Part shown: positions 25,547-34,255 of the stretch, in pieces | Layout of the letters: each line of letters starts with the position of its first letter | Numbering within the stretch: the stretch's first letter is position 1 | Position numbers and translations under genes: made by a program | Origin: Actinoplanes sp. M2I2 | Lineage (GTDB): Bacteria > Actinomycetota > Actinomycetes > Mycobacteriales > Micromonosporaceae | Assembly (NCBI RefSeq): GCF_023544445.1 | Contig: NZ_JALPVJ010000025.1 | Coordinates: 88,141 to 152,140, forward strand | Direction: 5' to 3' | DNA length: 64,000 nucleotides | The notes under the pieces: model-generated | The model's input: only the letters and a program-made list of their open reading frames with translations | What the model was told of the DNA's origin: nothing | Database searches by the model: none

Positions 25547-26398
25547 TCAGCGAACGCGCCGGGCGGTGAACTGCATGCGCGGCGTGGCGTAGAACCCCTG
25601 CGCCTCCACCAGCTGGAGCTCGCGCTCGCCGGACTTGTAGGTGGTCTCGATCAGGTCGAAGATGCTCGACGCCGTCCGCTCCAGCGACACCGCCGCGTCC
25701 CTGGTCGCGGTGTAGTGGGCGGTGAACAGGGCCGCCGTGACGTCACCGGACCCGTTCGCCTTGAACGGCAGGTGCGGGGTGGTCACGATCCAGGCGCCGG
25801 TCTCGTCGACCACGAGCATCTCGATCGTGCCCTCGTCCCGGTCGGGCCGCTCCACGCTCGTGACCAGCACGGTCGAGGGACCCGCGGCCCGGGCCAGGTC
25901 GGCCGAGGCGAGGGTCGACTCGATGCTCGCCGGCTCGGTGCCGGTCAGATAGCCCAGCTCGAACTGGTTGGGGGTGATGATGTCGGCCACCGGCACCACC
26001 CTGTCCCGCAGCATGTCGGGGATCTCGGGCGCGACGAAGCAGCCCGACTTGGCGTTGCCCATGACCGGGTCGCACGCGTAGAGGGCGGCCGGGTTCGCAG
26101 CCTTCACCCGGCGCACCACGTCGACGATGACATCCCCGATGCCGACCCCGCCCTGATAGCCGGACAGCACGGCGTCGATCTGCGGGAACACGCCCCGCTC
26201 CTCGACCCCGAGGAGGATCTCGGCCACGTCGGGCGGCGGGATGAGCGGTCCCCGCCAGGCGCCGTAGCCCGTGTGGTTGGAGAAGTTCACCGTGGGAACC
26301 GGGATGACCTCGACACCGATGCGCTGCAGCGGGAAGACAGCCGCCGAGTTCCCGACGTGGCCGTAGGCGACCGCCGACTGGATGGACATAACCTTCAT
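25547..26398 (-). CDS. pdxY: Pyridoxal kinase PdxY
   Basis: 283-residue kinase of the ribokinase superfamily which phosphorylates pyridoxal in the vitamin B6 salvage pathway. Visible are the N-terminal SIQSAVAYGHVGNSAAVFPLQ typical of pyridoxal kinases, YACDPVMGN, DIITPNQFELGYLTG and the anion hole NGSGDVTAALF with the catalytic Asp. The protein keeps the usual length of PdxY/PdxK. Monocistronic, divergent from the DHFR-like gene. Confidence 0.96.
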   Translation of the reverse strand: MKVMSIQSAVAYGHVGNSAAVFPLQRIGVEVIPVPTVNFSNHTGYGAWRGPLIPPPDVAEILLGVEERGVFPQIDAVLSGYQGGVGIGDVIVDVVRRVKAANPAALYACDPVMGNAKSGCFVAPEIPDMLRDRVVPVADIITPNQFELGYLTGTEPASIESTLASADLARAAGPSTVLVTSVERPDRDEGTIEMLVVDETGAWIVTTPHLPFKANGSGDVTAALFTAHYTATRDAAVSLERTASSIFDLIETTYKSGERELQLVEAQGFYATPRMQFTARRVR

Positions 26399-26584
26399 CG
26401 CTCCAGCCTAGAGAGTTGTCCACGGTTCGCGAGACGCTACCGTCCGCGTGCCGCTGAGGGGCATGACGGCCGCGCGGACGTGTACCTGGCTCCGATCCGG
26501 TGGAGGGAACCACCGCCGGTCCTGTCGGATCCGGGCCGGCCCGTTCGTGGAGAGGACAAGACTGGCACGCGGAAGGGAACCGAC

Positions 26585-27163
26585 ATGACTGCTGTCTACA
26601 CCTGGGACGTCTTCTCCACCCTCGATGGCTATGGCTCGTTCGCCGAAGGCGCCGACTGGGGTGGCTACTGGGGCAAACAGGGCCCGGATCTCCTGGCCCA
26701 CCGCGCCGCCCTCTTCGACACCGGGCAGCGCATGGTCTTCGGGGCGACGACCTTCCGGGAGAACGCCGCGATCATGACGTCGGGCATCGACCCCAACTGG
26801 CTCGACGAGTGGAACCTCCGGACGATGCGTGCGCCGGCAACGGTGATCTCGTCCACGCTGGAAGACACTCTGGGCTGGCCGGACGCGACGATCATGAGCG
26901 GCGACGCCGTGGAGATCGTGACCCGCCTCAAGCAGGAGTCGGAGGTGCCGTTGCGCTCGCCGGCCAGCCTGTCGCTCAACTGGGCGCTGATGGCCGCGGG
27001 ACTGGTCGACCGGCTGCAGGTGACGATCTTCCCGGTCATCTCCGGACGGACCGGGACCAGCCCGATCCTGCGCGGCGCGGGCGACTTCGACCTCGAGCTG
27101 CTCGAAAGCCGGACCCTCGACGGCCACACCCAGGAACTCGTCTACCGTCCCACTCCGCGCTGA
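26585..27163 (+). CDS. Dihydrofolate reductase-like (RibD C-terminal) family protein
   Basis: 192 residues with the RibD C-terminal/DHFR-like fold: N-terminal VFSTLDGYGSF, the MVFGATTFREN segment and the C-terminal VTIFPVISGRTG, all typical of the stand-alone actinobacterial yyaP/yqjY-like group. They probably use NADPH, substrate unknown. GGAAGGGAACC lies before ATG 26585-26587. No folate or riboflavin gene is close. Confidence 0.9.
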   Translation: MTAVYTWDVFSTLDGYGSFAEGADWGGYWGKQGPDLLAHRAALFDTGQRMVFGATTFRENAAIMTSGIDPNWLDEWNLRTMRAPATVISSTLEDTLGWPDATIMSGDAVEIVTRLKQESEVPLRSPASLSLNWALMAAGLVDRLQVTIFPVISGRTGTSPILRGAGDFDLELLESRTLDGHTQELVYRPTPR

Positions 27164-27294
27164 ACCGGCGCCGCGCCGGACGGTACGGGGCATCGTGACG
27201 AGGGACTCAGCAGGGATCATGAACGGGCCGGTCCGTTGTTCCGTCTACCCGTAGGCGGACAACCGGGCTCCGTCGCGCGCCGAAAGTGGGACCC

Positions 27295-28155
27295 ATGACA
27301 TCCGACCGCAGCATCATGCTGGTGCACGCCCATCCCGATGACGAGACCACCGGCAGCGGGGTGACCATGGCCCGGTACGTGGCCGAGGGCGCCCGGGTGA
27401 CGCTGGTGACCTGCACCCTGGGCGAGGAGGGCGAGATCCACGTGCCCGCCCTGGCCCAGCTGGCCGCCGACCAGGCCGACCAGCTGGGCGGCTGGCGCCT
27501 GGGCGAGTGGGAGCGGGCCTGCGCCCATCTCGGCGTGACCGACCGCCGGTTCCTCGGTGGCGCCGGCCGCTACCGGGACTCGGGCATGATGGGGCTGGAG
27601 AGCAACAACAAGCCGCGCGCGTTCTGGCAGGCCGACCTCGAGGAAGCCGCGCGGCTGTGCCTCGAGGTGATGCGGGAGGTCCGTCCGCAGGTGCTCGTCA
27701 CGTACGACGAGAACGGTCTCTACGGTCACCCCGACCACATCCAGGCCCACCGGGTCGCGATGCGGGCCGCGGAGCTCGCCGCCGAGGAGGGCTTCGGACC
27801 GGCCAAGATCTATTGGACGGCGATGGCCGACAGCCAGGTCGAGCAGCTCCTCAAGAGGTTCCGCGAGCTGCCCGACAACCCTTTCGCGGAGTTCGAGACG
27901 GCCGAGGAGTTCCCGTTCAGCCGCCCGGACACGGAGATCGACGCCCAGATCGACGGGGAGGCGTACGTGGAGCTCAAGAGCGCGGCGTTCCGCGAGTACG
28001 CCAGCCAGATCCCCGCCGATTCGCCCTTCATGCTGGCCGCTTCGCGGGAGTGGACGGCCCTCGAGCACTTCGTGCTGGCCAAGGGGGAACGTGGCCCGGA
28101 CGCCGGCGCGCAGCGCTGGGAGGACGACCTCTTCGGCGGCGTGGCGCCGCGCTGA
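27295..28155 (+). CDS. mshB: GlcNAc-inositol deacetylase of mycothiol synthesis (MshB)
   Basis: 286-residue zinc deacetylase of the PIG-L/LmbE family that removes acetate from GlcNAc-Ins, the second dedicated step of mycothiol synthesis. The zinc-binding AHPDDE is at residues 12-17 and the second metal motif is YGHPDHIQAH. GGAGRYRDSGMMG and LVTYDENGLYGHPDH are specific to MshB/Mca-type enzymes; the length and the end favour MshB over Mca. Start ATG 27295 (GTG 27286 is an in-frame alternative). Mycothiol is confined to actinobacteria. Confidence 0.92.
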   Translation: MTSDRSIMLVHAHPDDETTGSGVTMARYVAEGARVTLVTCTLGEEGEIHVPALAQLAADQADQLGGWRLGEWERACAHLGVTDRRFLGGAGRYRDSGMMGLESNNKPRAFWQADLEEAARLCLEVMREVRPQVLVTYDENGLYGHPDHIQAHRVAMRAAELAAEEGFGPAKIYWTAMADSQVEQLLKRFRELPDNPFAEFETAEEFPFSRPDTEIDAQIDGEAYVELKSAAFREYASQIPADSPFMLAASREWTALEHFVLAKGERGPDAGAQRWEDDLFGGVAPR

Positions 28156-28190
28156 TCCACCCGGCATCGAGCACGACGGCACCGGGCCGA

Positions 28191-29366
28191 TCAGGACCGT
28201 ACGGATCGGAAGGTCGTCCGGATCTGGTCGGTGAGGACAGCGGGCTGCTCGAGGGCGGCGAAGTGACCGCCACGCTCGAGCTGGGCGTAGTGCAGCACCG
28301 TGGCGTACCGCCGTTCGATCCAGCGGCGGGACGCCTGCACCGCCTCGCCGGGAAAGATGCTGAAGCCGGCCGGCACGGGGTTCGGCTCGCTCGGGCCCGC
28401 GCCCAGCGCGCCGCCACGCCGTTCCTCCCAGTAGAGCCGCGCCGCCGACGCCGCGGCGTTGGGCAGCCAATACAGCATGATGTCGTCGAGGATCTCGTCG
28501 CGGCCGACCACCTTCTCGGGGTCGCCGTCGTTGTCGGTGACGTCCTGGAACAGCGTGTAGATCCAGGCGGCCAGCCCGGCCGGCGAGTCGGCCAGCGCAT
28601 AGCCGATCGTCTGCGGGCGGGTCGCCTGCTCCCGGGCGTACCCGTCCAGCTCGCTCGAGTAGTGCTGGGCGCGCGCCATCATCCGCTGCTCCTCGGGGGT
28701 GGCCTCGCCCATCTCCTGCGGGGTGGGGAACACCAGCGGCAGGTTGAAGTGCACGCCCCGGCAGAGCCCGGGGGCCTTGCGGGCGATCTGCTCGACCACT
28801 GCCGCGCCCCAGTCACCGCCCTGGGCGAACCAGCCGTCGTAACCGAGGCGGCCCATGAGGGTGATCCACGCGTCGGCGACCCGGGAAATGGTCCAGCCGG
28901 TGCCGGTCGGCTTGCCGGAGAACCCGAAGCCGGGCATCGACGGGATCACGACATGGAAGGCGTCCTCGGCCCGGCCGCCGTGGGCGACGGGGTCGGTCAG
29001 CGGGCCGATCAGGTGCCGGAACTCCAGGACGGAGCCGGGCCAGCCGTGGCACAGCAACAGCGGCACCGCGCCCGGCTCGGCCGACCGGACGTGCAGGAAG
29101 TGGATGTCGATCCCGTCGACGACGGTGCGGGACGAGCCGAAGCTGTTGAGGTCCCGCTCGGCCCGCCGCCAGTCGTAGCCGGTGGCCCAGTGGTCGCAGA
29201 GGGCGCGGATGCGGTCCAGCTGCGGCCCCTGCGCGGCGTCGGGGACGGTCTCGCGGTCGGGCCAGCGGGTGTCGGTGAGGCGGCGCCGCAGATCGTGCAG
29301 GGCGTCGGCGGGAACAGCGATGGGGAACGGCTCGACGAGGTCTCCGGCGAGCGAGGTTGTCAGCAT
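28191..29366 (-). CDS. Epoxide hydrolase, alpha/beta-hydrolase fold with EHN domain
   Basis: About 391 residues. The N-terminal EHN domain (about 10-115, PFPIAVPADALHDLRRRLTDTRWPD) is followed by an alpha/beta hydrolase with HGWPGSVLEF (oxyanion hole HGWPG) and the nucleophile elbow GGDWGAAV, in which Asp is the nucleophile of epoxide hydrolysis; RGGHFAALEQP near the end supplies the catalytic His. Opens epoxides to diols. Divergent from a TetR gene with an inverted repeat between them, so probably repressed by it. ATG 29366 or 29375 are both possible starts. Confidence 0.93.
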   Translation of the reverse strand: MLTTSLAGDLVEPFPIAVPADALHDLRRRLTDTRWPDRETVPDAAQGPQLDRIRALCDHWATGYDWRRAERDLNSFGSSRTVVDGIDIHFLHVRSAEPGAVPLLLCHGWPGSVLEFRHLIGPLTDPVAHGGRAEDAFHVVIPSMPGFGFSGKPTGTGWTISRVADAWITLMGRLGYDGWFAQGGDWGAAVVEQIARKAPGLCRGVHFNLPLVFPTPQEMGEATPEEQRMMARAQHYSSELDGYAREQATRPQTIGYALADSPAGLAAWIYTLFQDVTDNDGDPEKVVGRDEILDDIMLYWLPNAAASAARLYWEERRGGALGAGPSEPNPVPAGFSIFPGEAVQASRRWIERRYATVLHYAQLERGGHFAALEQPAVLTDQIRTTFRSVRS

Positions 29367-29389
29367 GGCCGCCATCGTAGCCGGTAAGT

Positions 29390-29421
29390 GGAAGAAAACT
29401 TCAACTTGGAAAAGTTCTTCC
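29390..29421. promoter_or_regulatory. Probable TetR operator between epoxide hydrolase and tetR
   Basis: GGAAGAA (29390-29396) and TTCTTCC (29415-29421) form a 7-bp inverted repeat, with a second nested pair AACTT / AAGTT inside. The AT-rich palindrome sits in the 74-bp space between the two divergent start codons, where a TetR repressor would block both promoters. Confidence 0.55.
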
Positions 29422-29440
29422 GTTTCTGTACGGTCGACCC

Positions 29441-30070
29441 GTGAGCGAACCGGCTTCTCCCCTGCGGCGCGACGCCGAACGCAACCGTCAGCTGCTGCTG
29501 CGCACGGCGTACGAGCTCATGGCCTCGCAAGGTCTGGACGTGCCCTACGAGGACATCGCCCGGGCCGCCGGCACCGGGATGGGCACGATGTACCGCCGTT
29601 TCCCGCAACGGCAGGACCTGCTCGACGCCCTGTTCAGCGAGCACATCGACACGGTGATCGGCTTCGCCGAGCAGGCCTCGCGGTACGACGACGCCTGGGC
29701 CGGGCTCGGCTGGTTCCTGGAGCGGCAACTCGAGGTGGAGGCGCGCAGCCGCGGGCTCGGCGAGCTGCTGCGCAGCCGCAACCAGGCCGGCGCCCTGGTG
29801 CAACGGGCGCACGACCGGATGACCCCGCTGGTGGCCGGCCTCATCGCCCGGGCGGTGCGGGCCGGTCAGCTGCCCGCCGGAGCGACCCCGGCCGACTTCG
29901 CCGCCGCCCACGTGATGGTCGGCAGCGTCCTGGACGCCTCCCGCGACTTCGCCCCCCAGCTGTGGCGCCGCGCTCTCGCCATCGCCCTGGCCGGGCTGCG
30001 CAACGCCGACCTCTCCGGTGACCCACCGGACGAGACGGTCATCGACCGCCTCTACAACGATCAGAAATGA
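29441..30070 (+). CDS. TetR-family repressor
   Basis: 209 residues. The N-terminal helix-turn-helix is clear (VPYEDIARAAGTGMGTMYRRFPQRQDLLDALF), followed by an all-helical ligand-binding domain of the SbtR/C-terminal type. It starts at GTG 29441-29443, is divergent from the epoxide hydrolase gene and overlaps or abuts the PPOX gene at its 3' end, so it probably controls both. The inducer is unknown. Confidence 0.92.
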   Translation: MSEPASPLRRDAERNRQLLLRTAYELMASQGLDVPYEDIARAAGTGMGTMYRRFPQRQDLLDALFSEHIDTVIGFAEQASRYDDAWAGLGWFLERQLEVEARSRGLGELLRSRNQAGALVQRAHDRMTPLVAGLIARAVRAGQLPAGATPADFAAAHVMVGSVLDASRDFAPQLWRRALAIALAGLRNADLSGDPPDETVIDRLYNDQK

Positions 30071-30084
30071 AGGTACGGACTCTC

Positions 30085-30474
30085 ATGGCTCTGCCCGACG
30101 ACCTGCTCACGGTGCTCAACGCCAAGGCGATCTGCTTCGTGACCACCCTCATGCCCGACGGATCGCCGCAGATCTCCCAGACCTGGGCCGGCACCGACGG
30201 CGAACACGTGCTGATCAACACGGTGGAGACCCACCAGAAGACCCGCAACCTCGAGCGCGACCCCCGCATCGCGATCGGCATCGCCGACCCGGCCGCGCCG
30301 TTGCGGTCGTGGGCTCTGCGCGGCAGCGTCGTGGCCGCCACGACCGACGGCGCCCGGGAGAACCTCGACGAGCTGTCGGAGAAGTACCTCGGCCGCCCCT
30401 ATCCCGGCTTCGGCGGCGGCCCGCAGCAGCGGGTCCTGCTCACGGTCAGGGTGGACAAGGTGCACACGCCCTGA
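30085..30474 (+). CDS. PPOX-class F420-dependent oxidoreductase
   Basis: About 129 residues with the split-beta-barrel flavin/F420-binding fold (CFVTTLMPDGSPQISQTW, THQKTRNLERDPRIAI). Members use F420H2 or FMN to reduce varied compounds. Start ATG 30085 fits family N-termini (MALPDD); an ATG at 30067 overlapping the tetR stop (ATGA) is also possible and would make it translationally coupled. It probably belongs to the TetR regulon. Confidence 0.9.
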   Translation: MALPDDLLTVLNAKAICFVTTLMPDGSPQISQTWAGTDGEHVLINTVETHQKTRNLERDPRIAIGIADPAAPLRSWALRGSVVAATTDGARENLDELSEKYLGRPYPGFGGGPQQRVLLTVRVDKVHTP

Positions 30475-30500
30475 CGCCCGCCCAGCCGTCCGCCGACGTG

Positions 30501-31004
30501 TCAGTTCTCGTCCTGGTCCAGCACGGACTTCAGCTTGATCAGGGCCCGGCTCGTCTGGCTCTTGACGGTGCCCTCGCTGCACCGGAGGATCGCCGCGGTC
30601 TCCCGTTCGCTGAGCCCCTCGAGAAACCGCAGGACGACGGTGGCCCGCTGCCGCGCGGTCAGGGACTGCAACGCCTGGAGCAGCTCGGCGCGGTTCACCA
30701 CGCTGTCGGACATGTCGGCGACGGCGAGCTCGGGCACGTCGGCGCCGAGCTGCGCGACGTTCCGGCGCCGGCCGCGTCGCGACTCGTTGATGAGGATGCG
30801 ACGCACGTAGGCGGTGGGGTTGTCGGCCCGCTGAACCTTACGCCAGTGACTGTAGGTCTTCGCCAGGGCTTCCTGGACCAGGTCGTCGGCCAGATGCCAG
30901 TCACCGCACAGCAGGTAGGCCGTGCGGTGCAGGGAATCGGCGATGCCCTGGACGAAGAGCCGGAAGTCCTCCGCGTCCTCCGTCTGTTTCCTCCCGGTCG
31001 TCAC
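30501..31004 (-). CDS. SigE-family ECF RNA polymerase sigma factor
   Basis: About 167 residues. Region 2 covers about residues 10-75 (LHRTAYLLCGDWHLADDLVQEALAKTY) and region 4 about 110-160 (LQSLTARQRATVVLRFLEGLSERETAAILRCSEGTVKSQTSRAL), the -35 recognition helix-turn-helix. Intact, unlike the truncated relative at 738-932. No anti-sigma gene follows. Start GTG 31002-31004 gives a normal N-terminus; ATG 31076 with GGAG very close is an alternative adding 24 residues. Confidence 0.92.
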   Translation of the reverse strand: MTTGRKQTEDAEDFRLFVQGIADSLHRTAYLLCGDWHLADDLVQEALAKTYSHWRKVQRADNPTAYVRRILINESRRGRRRNVAQLGADVPELAVADMSDSVVNRAELLQALQSLTARQRATVVLRFLEGLSERETAAILRCSEGTVKSQTSRALIKLKSVLDQDEN

Positions 31005-31225
31005 CAGCGGTAGGACCCGCGGGCGGATGGGGACGTCGCAGGGACGCCTGACGTTCTCGGACTGGCCACGTCCCATCGTCTCCGGCGACCCGCCGCCCCT
31101 GCCGAGGAATCGCAAGTGACGCAGAACGCAGCGCCCGGCCGGGAATACGCCGTCCCAACTCGATCTTGACCACCGTTGTACGGGCTGAGGCGACCCTGCC
31201 GACCGACCGTGAGCAGGAGCAACAG

Positions 31226-32425
31226 GTGACACAGACACTCGAGCGGGACGCCGTGGCGACCGTGGCCGCGGCGAAGACCAGGCGCCGGCGATGGGTTCGC
31301 CCGGTCGGCGCCGGCGCTGTCCTGGTCCTGTTCGTGGCCGAGATCACGATCGGCTGGTCGTCGCTCGCCCCGGCCCTGCGCCAGCTTCGGACGCCGCACG
31401 TCGGCTGGCTGGCCCTCGTGGTCGTCGCCGAGCTGGCCGCGATGAGCGCCTACGCCCACATGCAACGGCGTCTGCTGCGTTCCGCCGGGGTCCGGCCGTC
31501 GTACGGGGACAACGTGCGGCTCGCCTACGCCGCCCACTCGCTCAACGAGACCCTGCCCGGCGGCCCAGCCTTCTCGACCCGGCTCAACTTCCAGCAGATG
31601 CGCCGCTTCGGGGCGAGCCCCGCCGTCGCCTCGTGGGCCATCGCCCTCTCCGGCCTGCTGTCGGCGATCGCTCTCGCCGCGATCACCGCGGGGGTCGCCT
31701 TCGCGTCCGGCGGCGCGACCTCGTGGACCGACATCGTCCTGATGCTGACCGCGGTCGCGGTGATCATCCTCGGCGTACGGCATCTCGCCTCGCATCCCAC
31801 GGCGGCCGGATCGCTGCTGCGCCGGCCCGTCGCGGTGCTCAACCGCCTGCGCCGGCGCCCCGCGACCGAGGGCCACGACCGGGTGACCGGCTTCGTCGAC
31901 CAGCTGCGGACCGCCCGGCTCCGCCCGGCCGACGGCATCGCCGCCGCCGTCTACGCCCTGCTCAACTGGATCCTCGACGCCGGCGCCCTGTGGTTGTGCT
32001 TTTATGCCGTCGGCGAGCACTCGCTCAGCCCCACGGCGACGCTGCTGGCCTTCTGCGCCGCGATGGCCGCCGGGTCGGTGACGATCGTCCCGGGCGGGCT
32101 CGGCATCGTCGACAGCGCCCTGCTTCTCGGCCTGGTCACCGGGGGCGCCGACCTGTCGGTGGCTGTCTCCGTCGTGGTGCTCTACCGCATCGTCAGCTTC
32201 GGCTTCATCATCGGCCTGGGCTGGTTCTTCTGGCTCCAGCTGCGCGTGTGCCCCGAGCGTCCGGCGCTCCGGCCGGCCCGGCGGGCGACCGCCGGCTCGC
32301 GGTCCGGCCCGCGCACCAGCCCCCGGCTGCTGGGTGTCTGCCCCGGGCGACGGCCCGTTCCGCACTCCGACGCCACGGACGACCGCCTTCAGCCCGCCGG
32401 CCCACCCGATCCTTCGCCTCGCTGA
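31226..32425 (+). CDS. YbhN/UPF0104-type membrane protein (lysyl-PG synthase TM-like)
   Basis: About 399 residues with 6-8 membrane helices of the lysylphosphatidylglycerol synthase transmembrane region/AglD family, here without the C-terminal synthetase domain. SLNETLPGGPAFSTRLNFQQMRRFG and MAAGSVTIVPGGLGIVDSALL are the conserved family blocks. Such proteins are thought to move lipid-linked substrates across the membrane. GTG 31226 is chosen because AGGAGCAACAG lies directly upstream; the frame is open further up to a TTG at 31166. The last 60 residues are Pro/Arg-rich and cytoplasmic. Confidence 0.88.
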   Translation: MTQTLERDAVATVAAAKTRRRRWVRPVGAGAVLVLFVAEITIGWSSLAPALRQLRTPHVGWLALVVVAELAAMSAYAHMQRRLLRSAGVRPSYGDNVRLAYAAHSLNETLPGGPAFSTRLNFQQMRRFGASPAVASWAIALSGLLSAIALAAITAGVAFASGGATSWTDIVLMLTAVAVIILGVRHLASHPTAAGSLLRRPVAVLNRLRRRPATEGHDRVTGFVDQLRTARLRPADGIAAAVYALLNWILDAGALWLCFYAVGEHSLSPTATLLAFCAAMAAGSVTIVPGGLGIVDSALLLGLVTGGADLSVAVSVVVLYRIVSFGFIIGLGWFFWLQLRVCPERPALRPARRATAGSRSGPRTSPRLLGVCPGRRPVPHSDATDDRLQPAGPPDPSPR

Positions 32426-32596
32426 GCCGCCGACACCGCCGCCCTGCTGTTTCATCGCCCGCGTGCTCGCCGCCTTGTAGCAGGACCTCGCCGGCAGCCC
32501 GCCCGAAGCCGTCGTCACATCGTGCGCAAGCCTGCCATCAGGCGCGACCCCCAGCTACCTCGCCGTCCGAGAGCCTCCGCCGACGATGCACCGGTG

Positions 32597-32947
32597 TCAG
32601 GTCGGCGATCGGGAGGCGCCGGACCGGTCACCGGTGGTGTCGACGGTGACCATCAGCCCGCCGAGGGCGAGCACCAGGCCGATGACCCGGGCGCGGGTGT
32701 CCAGGGCCGGCCGACGCTCACCGCCGGAACGGGCGATGCGGTGAGCCGTGCGCAGTGTCGTGGCCCACGAGGCCAGTTCGCGCAACGCCTCGTCGAGGGC
32801 TTCCCCCGTATTGGCCGGTGGGGTGAACCCGTCGTCGCCGAGGTTGTTCCACGGGGCGCGCAGGCCGACAGCCCGGCGGGTGGTCACCATGTGCAACTCG
32901 GCGAAGACCCCGCGCAGGTGCTCGGTGGCCAGCAGACCACCTTGCAC
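32597..32947 (-). CDS. Small membrane-anchored protein of unknown function
   Basis: 116 residues starting at GTG 32945-32947. A helical soluble part of about 85 residues (rich in Arg, His and Glu) is followed by one hydrophobic segment (ARVIGLVLALGGLMVTV) and a short polar tail, suggesting a C-terminal membrane anchor. High GC at third codon positions supports coding. No ribosome-binding site or family recognised; it could be a remnant of a longer protein. Confidence 0.5.
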   Translation of the reverse strand: MQGGLLATEHLRGVFAELHMVTTRRAVGLRAPWNNLGDDGFTPPANTGEALDEALRELASWATTLRTAHRIARSGGERRPALDTRARVIGLVLALGGLMVTVDTTGDRSGASRSPT

Positions 32948-33010
32948 TGATGGCGTACCTCGGCGACATGGTCTCGGGGAGCCGGCTGTGTGAGATCGAC
33001 GCCTGACCCA

Positions 33011-33037
33011 ACATAGCCGTAGTGACCACGGCTATGT
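33011..33037. promoter_or_regulatory. 10-bp inverted repeat upstream of CGNR gene
   Basis: ACATAGCCGT (33011-33020) and ACGGCTATGT (33028-33037) are a perfect inverted repeat with 7 bases between, ending just upstream of where the -35 box would lie for a -10-like TACACT at 33060-33065. A good candidate for an operator of the CGNR regulator that follows. Confidence 0.5.
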
Positions 33038-33071
33038 CGTCGGCGGCGCCCTCCGGCACTACACTGGCCTC

Positions 33072-33677
33072 ATGAGCTCGACCGCCACGGCCCGCCACAA
33101 CGTGCTGCCCGCCCCCGACGGCTTCAGCGTGGTCCAGGATTTCCTCAACACCGACGGCGGCGGCCAGCCCGACCTGCTCGCCGACGTCGCCGGCGCGGAG
33201 CAGTGGTTCGCCGGCGTGCTGGCCGAGCGGGTGACAGCCACCGGGGTCGAGGTTCCGGCGGTCTCCTTCACCGGACGCGACCTCCGCAAGCTGGCCGAGC
33301 TGCGGGCCCGGCTGCGGCAGGCGTTGCACCATCGCGACCCGGCCGACGGCTCGGCGCCCGGATGGCTCGTCGCGCCGGGCGTGTCCGCGGGTCTGCAGCA
33401 GACCGGCGACGGCACCGTGGTGGCCATCCCGCAGGGCAGCGGCTGGCGGGCCGTCGCGTCGCTGCTGATGATCGAGTCGCTGGCCGCGCAGACCTCGAAG
33501 CTCTGGCCGCGACTCAAGGTGTGCCGCAACGAGGAGTGCGGGACGGCGTTCTACGACCGCTCGCGCAACAACAGCGGCGTCTGGCACGACGTCCTGGTCT
33601 GCGGCAACGCGATCAACTTGCGAACGTCCCGAGCCCGCCGGCGGGCAGCCACGACGTCCGGGCCGTCCGCCGGGTAG
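33072..33677 (+). CDS. CGNR zinc-finger regulator
   Basis: 201 residues: an N-terminal ABATE-like stress-response domain (FSVVQDFLNT at the start is its usual beginning) and a C-terminal CGNR-type zinc finger with CRNEECGTAFYDRSRNN and a second Cys in VCGNA. The signature CGNR reads CGNA here, and the following basic helix (RTSRARRR) is kept. Probable transcription regulator. ATG 33072 lies 6 bases after a -10-like TACACT, so the message is probably leaderless. The 3' end is convergent with the DUF3237 operon. Confidence 0.87.
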   Translation: MSSTATARHNVLPAPDGFSVVQDFLNTDGGGQPDLLADVAGAEQWFAGVLAERVTATGVEVPAVSFTGRDLRKLAELRARLRQALHHRDPADGSAPGWLVAPGVSAGLQQTGDGTVVAIPQGSGWRAVASLLMIESLAAQTSKLWPRLKVCRNEECGTAFYDRSRNNSGVWHDVLVCGNAINLRTSRARRRAATTSGPSAG

Positions 33678-33683
33678 CGATCG

Positions 33684-33731
33684 GAACGGCCGTGGCGGTC
33701 CCGCGACCGAAGTCCCGGGACCGCCCCGTTC
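33684..33731. terminator. Bidirectional hairpin terminator
   Basis: GGCGGTCCCG (33694-33703) pairs with CGGGACCGCC (33716-33725), with an outer pair GAACGG / CCGTTC. It fills the space between the convergent ends of the CGNR gene and the DUF3237 gene. Confidence 0.7.
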
Positions 33732-33734
33732 GGG

Positions 33735-34187
33735 TCAGAGCACCTGGTGGACGACGTACTCGATGGCCGGGCCCGGCTGGATCCGGCCCTCGGCGAGGAA
33801 CAGCGCCCGGTTGACCCAGCTGTAGCGGGGATCCCCGCTCTCCACGGTCAGGGCGACCCGGAGGTAGGCGTCGTCGAAGCCGGTCGGCGCTCCGCCCCCG
33901 ATGGCGCCACGGGTGGCCTCGTTCATCTCGATCAGTCCCTTGCCGTACAGGTAGAGCTCGGCGCCGTCGTCGGTGCGCACGGTGTGCCGCACGTCCGGGT
34001 GGGCGAAGCCGTCCCCGGTGACGAGCAGCCAGTCGCCCCCGCCGGGGTTGAGCCGCCCGGAGACCCGGGCGCCGCGCACGGTGCCCCCGGACGAGCCGAT
34101 GACCTGACGGTGCCCCAGCGGCGTGTCCCCGACGACGATCGGCGGCGTCACCGCGATGGTCAGGCGGAATGCTTCCTCGAGTCTCAT
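33735..34187 (-). CDS. DUF3237 protein
   Basis: 150 residues, one DUF3237 domain (a small beta-barrel family; no established activity), with GARVSGRLNPGGGDWLLV and YLRVALTVESGDPRYSWVNRALFLAEGR as conserved blocks. Homologues are often encoded with dehydrogenases and degradation genes. The AGAGGAAAG ribosome-binding site fixes the start at ATG 34185-34187. Last gene of the minus-strand operon 37796-33735. Confidence 0.88.
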   Translation of the reverse strand: MRLEEAFRLTIAVTPPIVVGDTPLGHRQVIGSSGGTVRGARVSGRLNPGGGDWLLVTGDGFAHPDVRHTVRTDDGAELYLYGKGLIEMNEATRGAIGGGAPTGFDDAYLRVALTVESGDPRYSWVNRALFLAEGRIQPGPAIEYVVHQVL

Positions 34188-34202
34188 GTCTTTCCTCTGC
34201 TG

Positions 34203-34253
34203 GTGGGCCAAGACCTCTTCTGCCGGGCGAAGGCCTCTTCTGCTTGGCGAAGG
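34203..34253. repeat. Short tandem repeat between two operon genes
   Basis: A unit of about 20 bases (CCTCTTCTGC followed by a GGCGAAGG-like end) occurs two and a half times in tandem between the DUF3237 and the upstream gene. Purpose unknown; it may form alternative hairpins in the transcript. Confidence 0.5.
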
Positions 34254-34255
34254 GT

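Noticed and set aside
32426..32596. Extra gene between the YbhN-like gene and the small membrane protein
   Set aside because: Only short frames without ribosome-binding sites or recognisable content.
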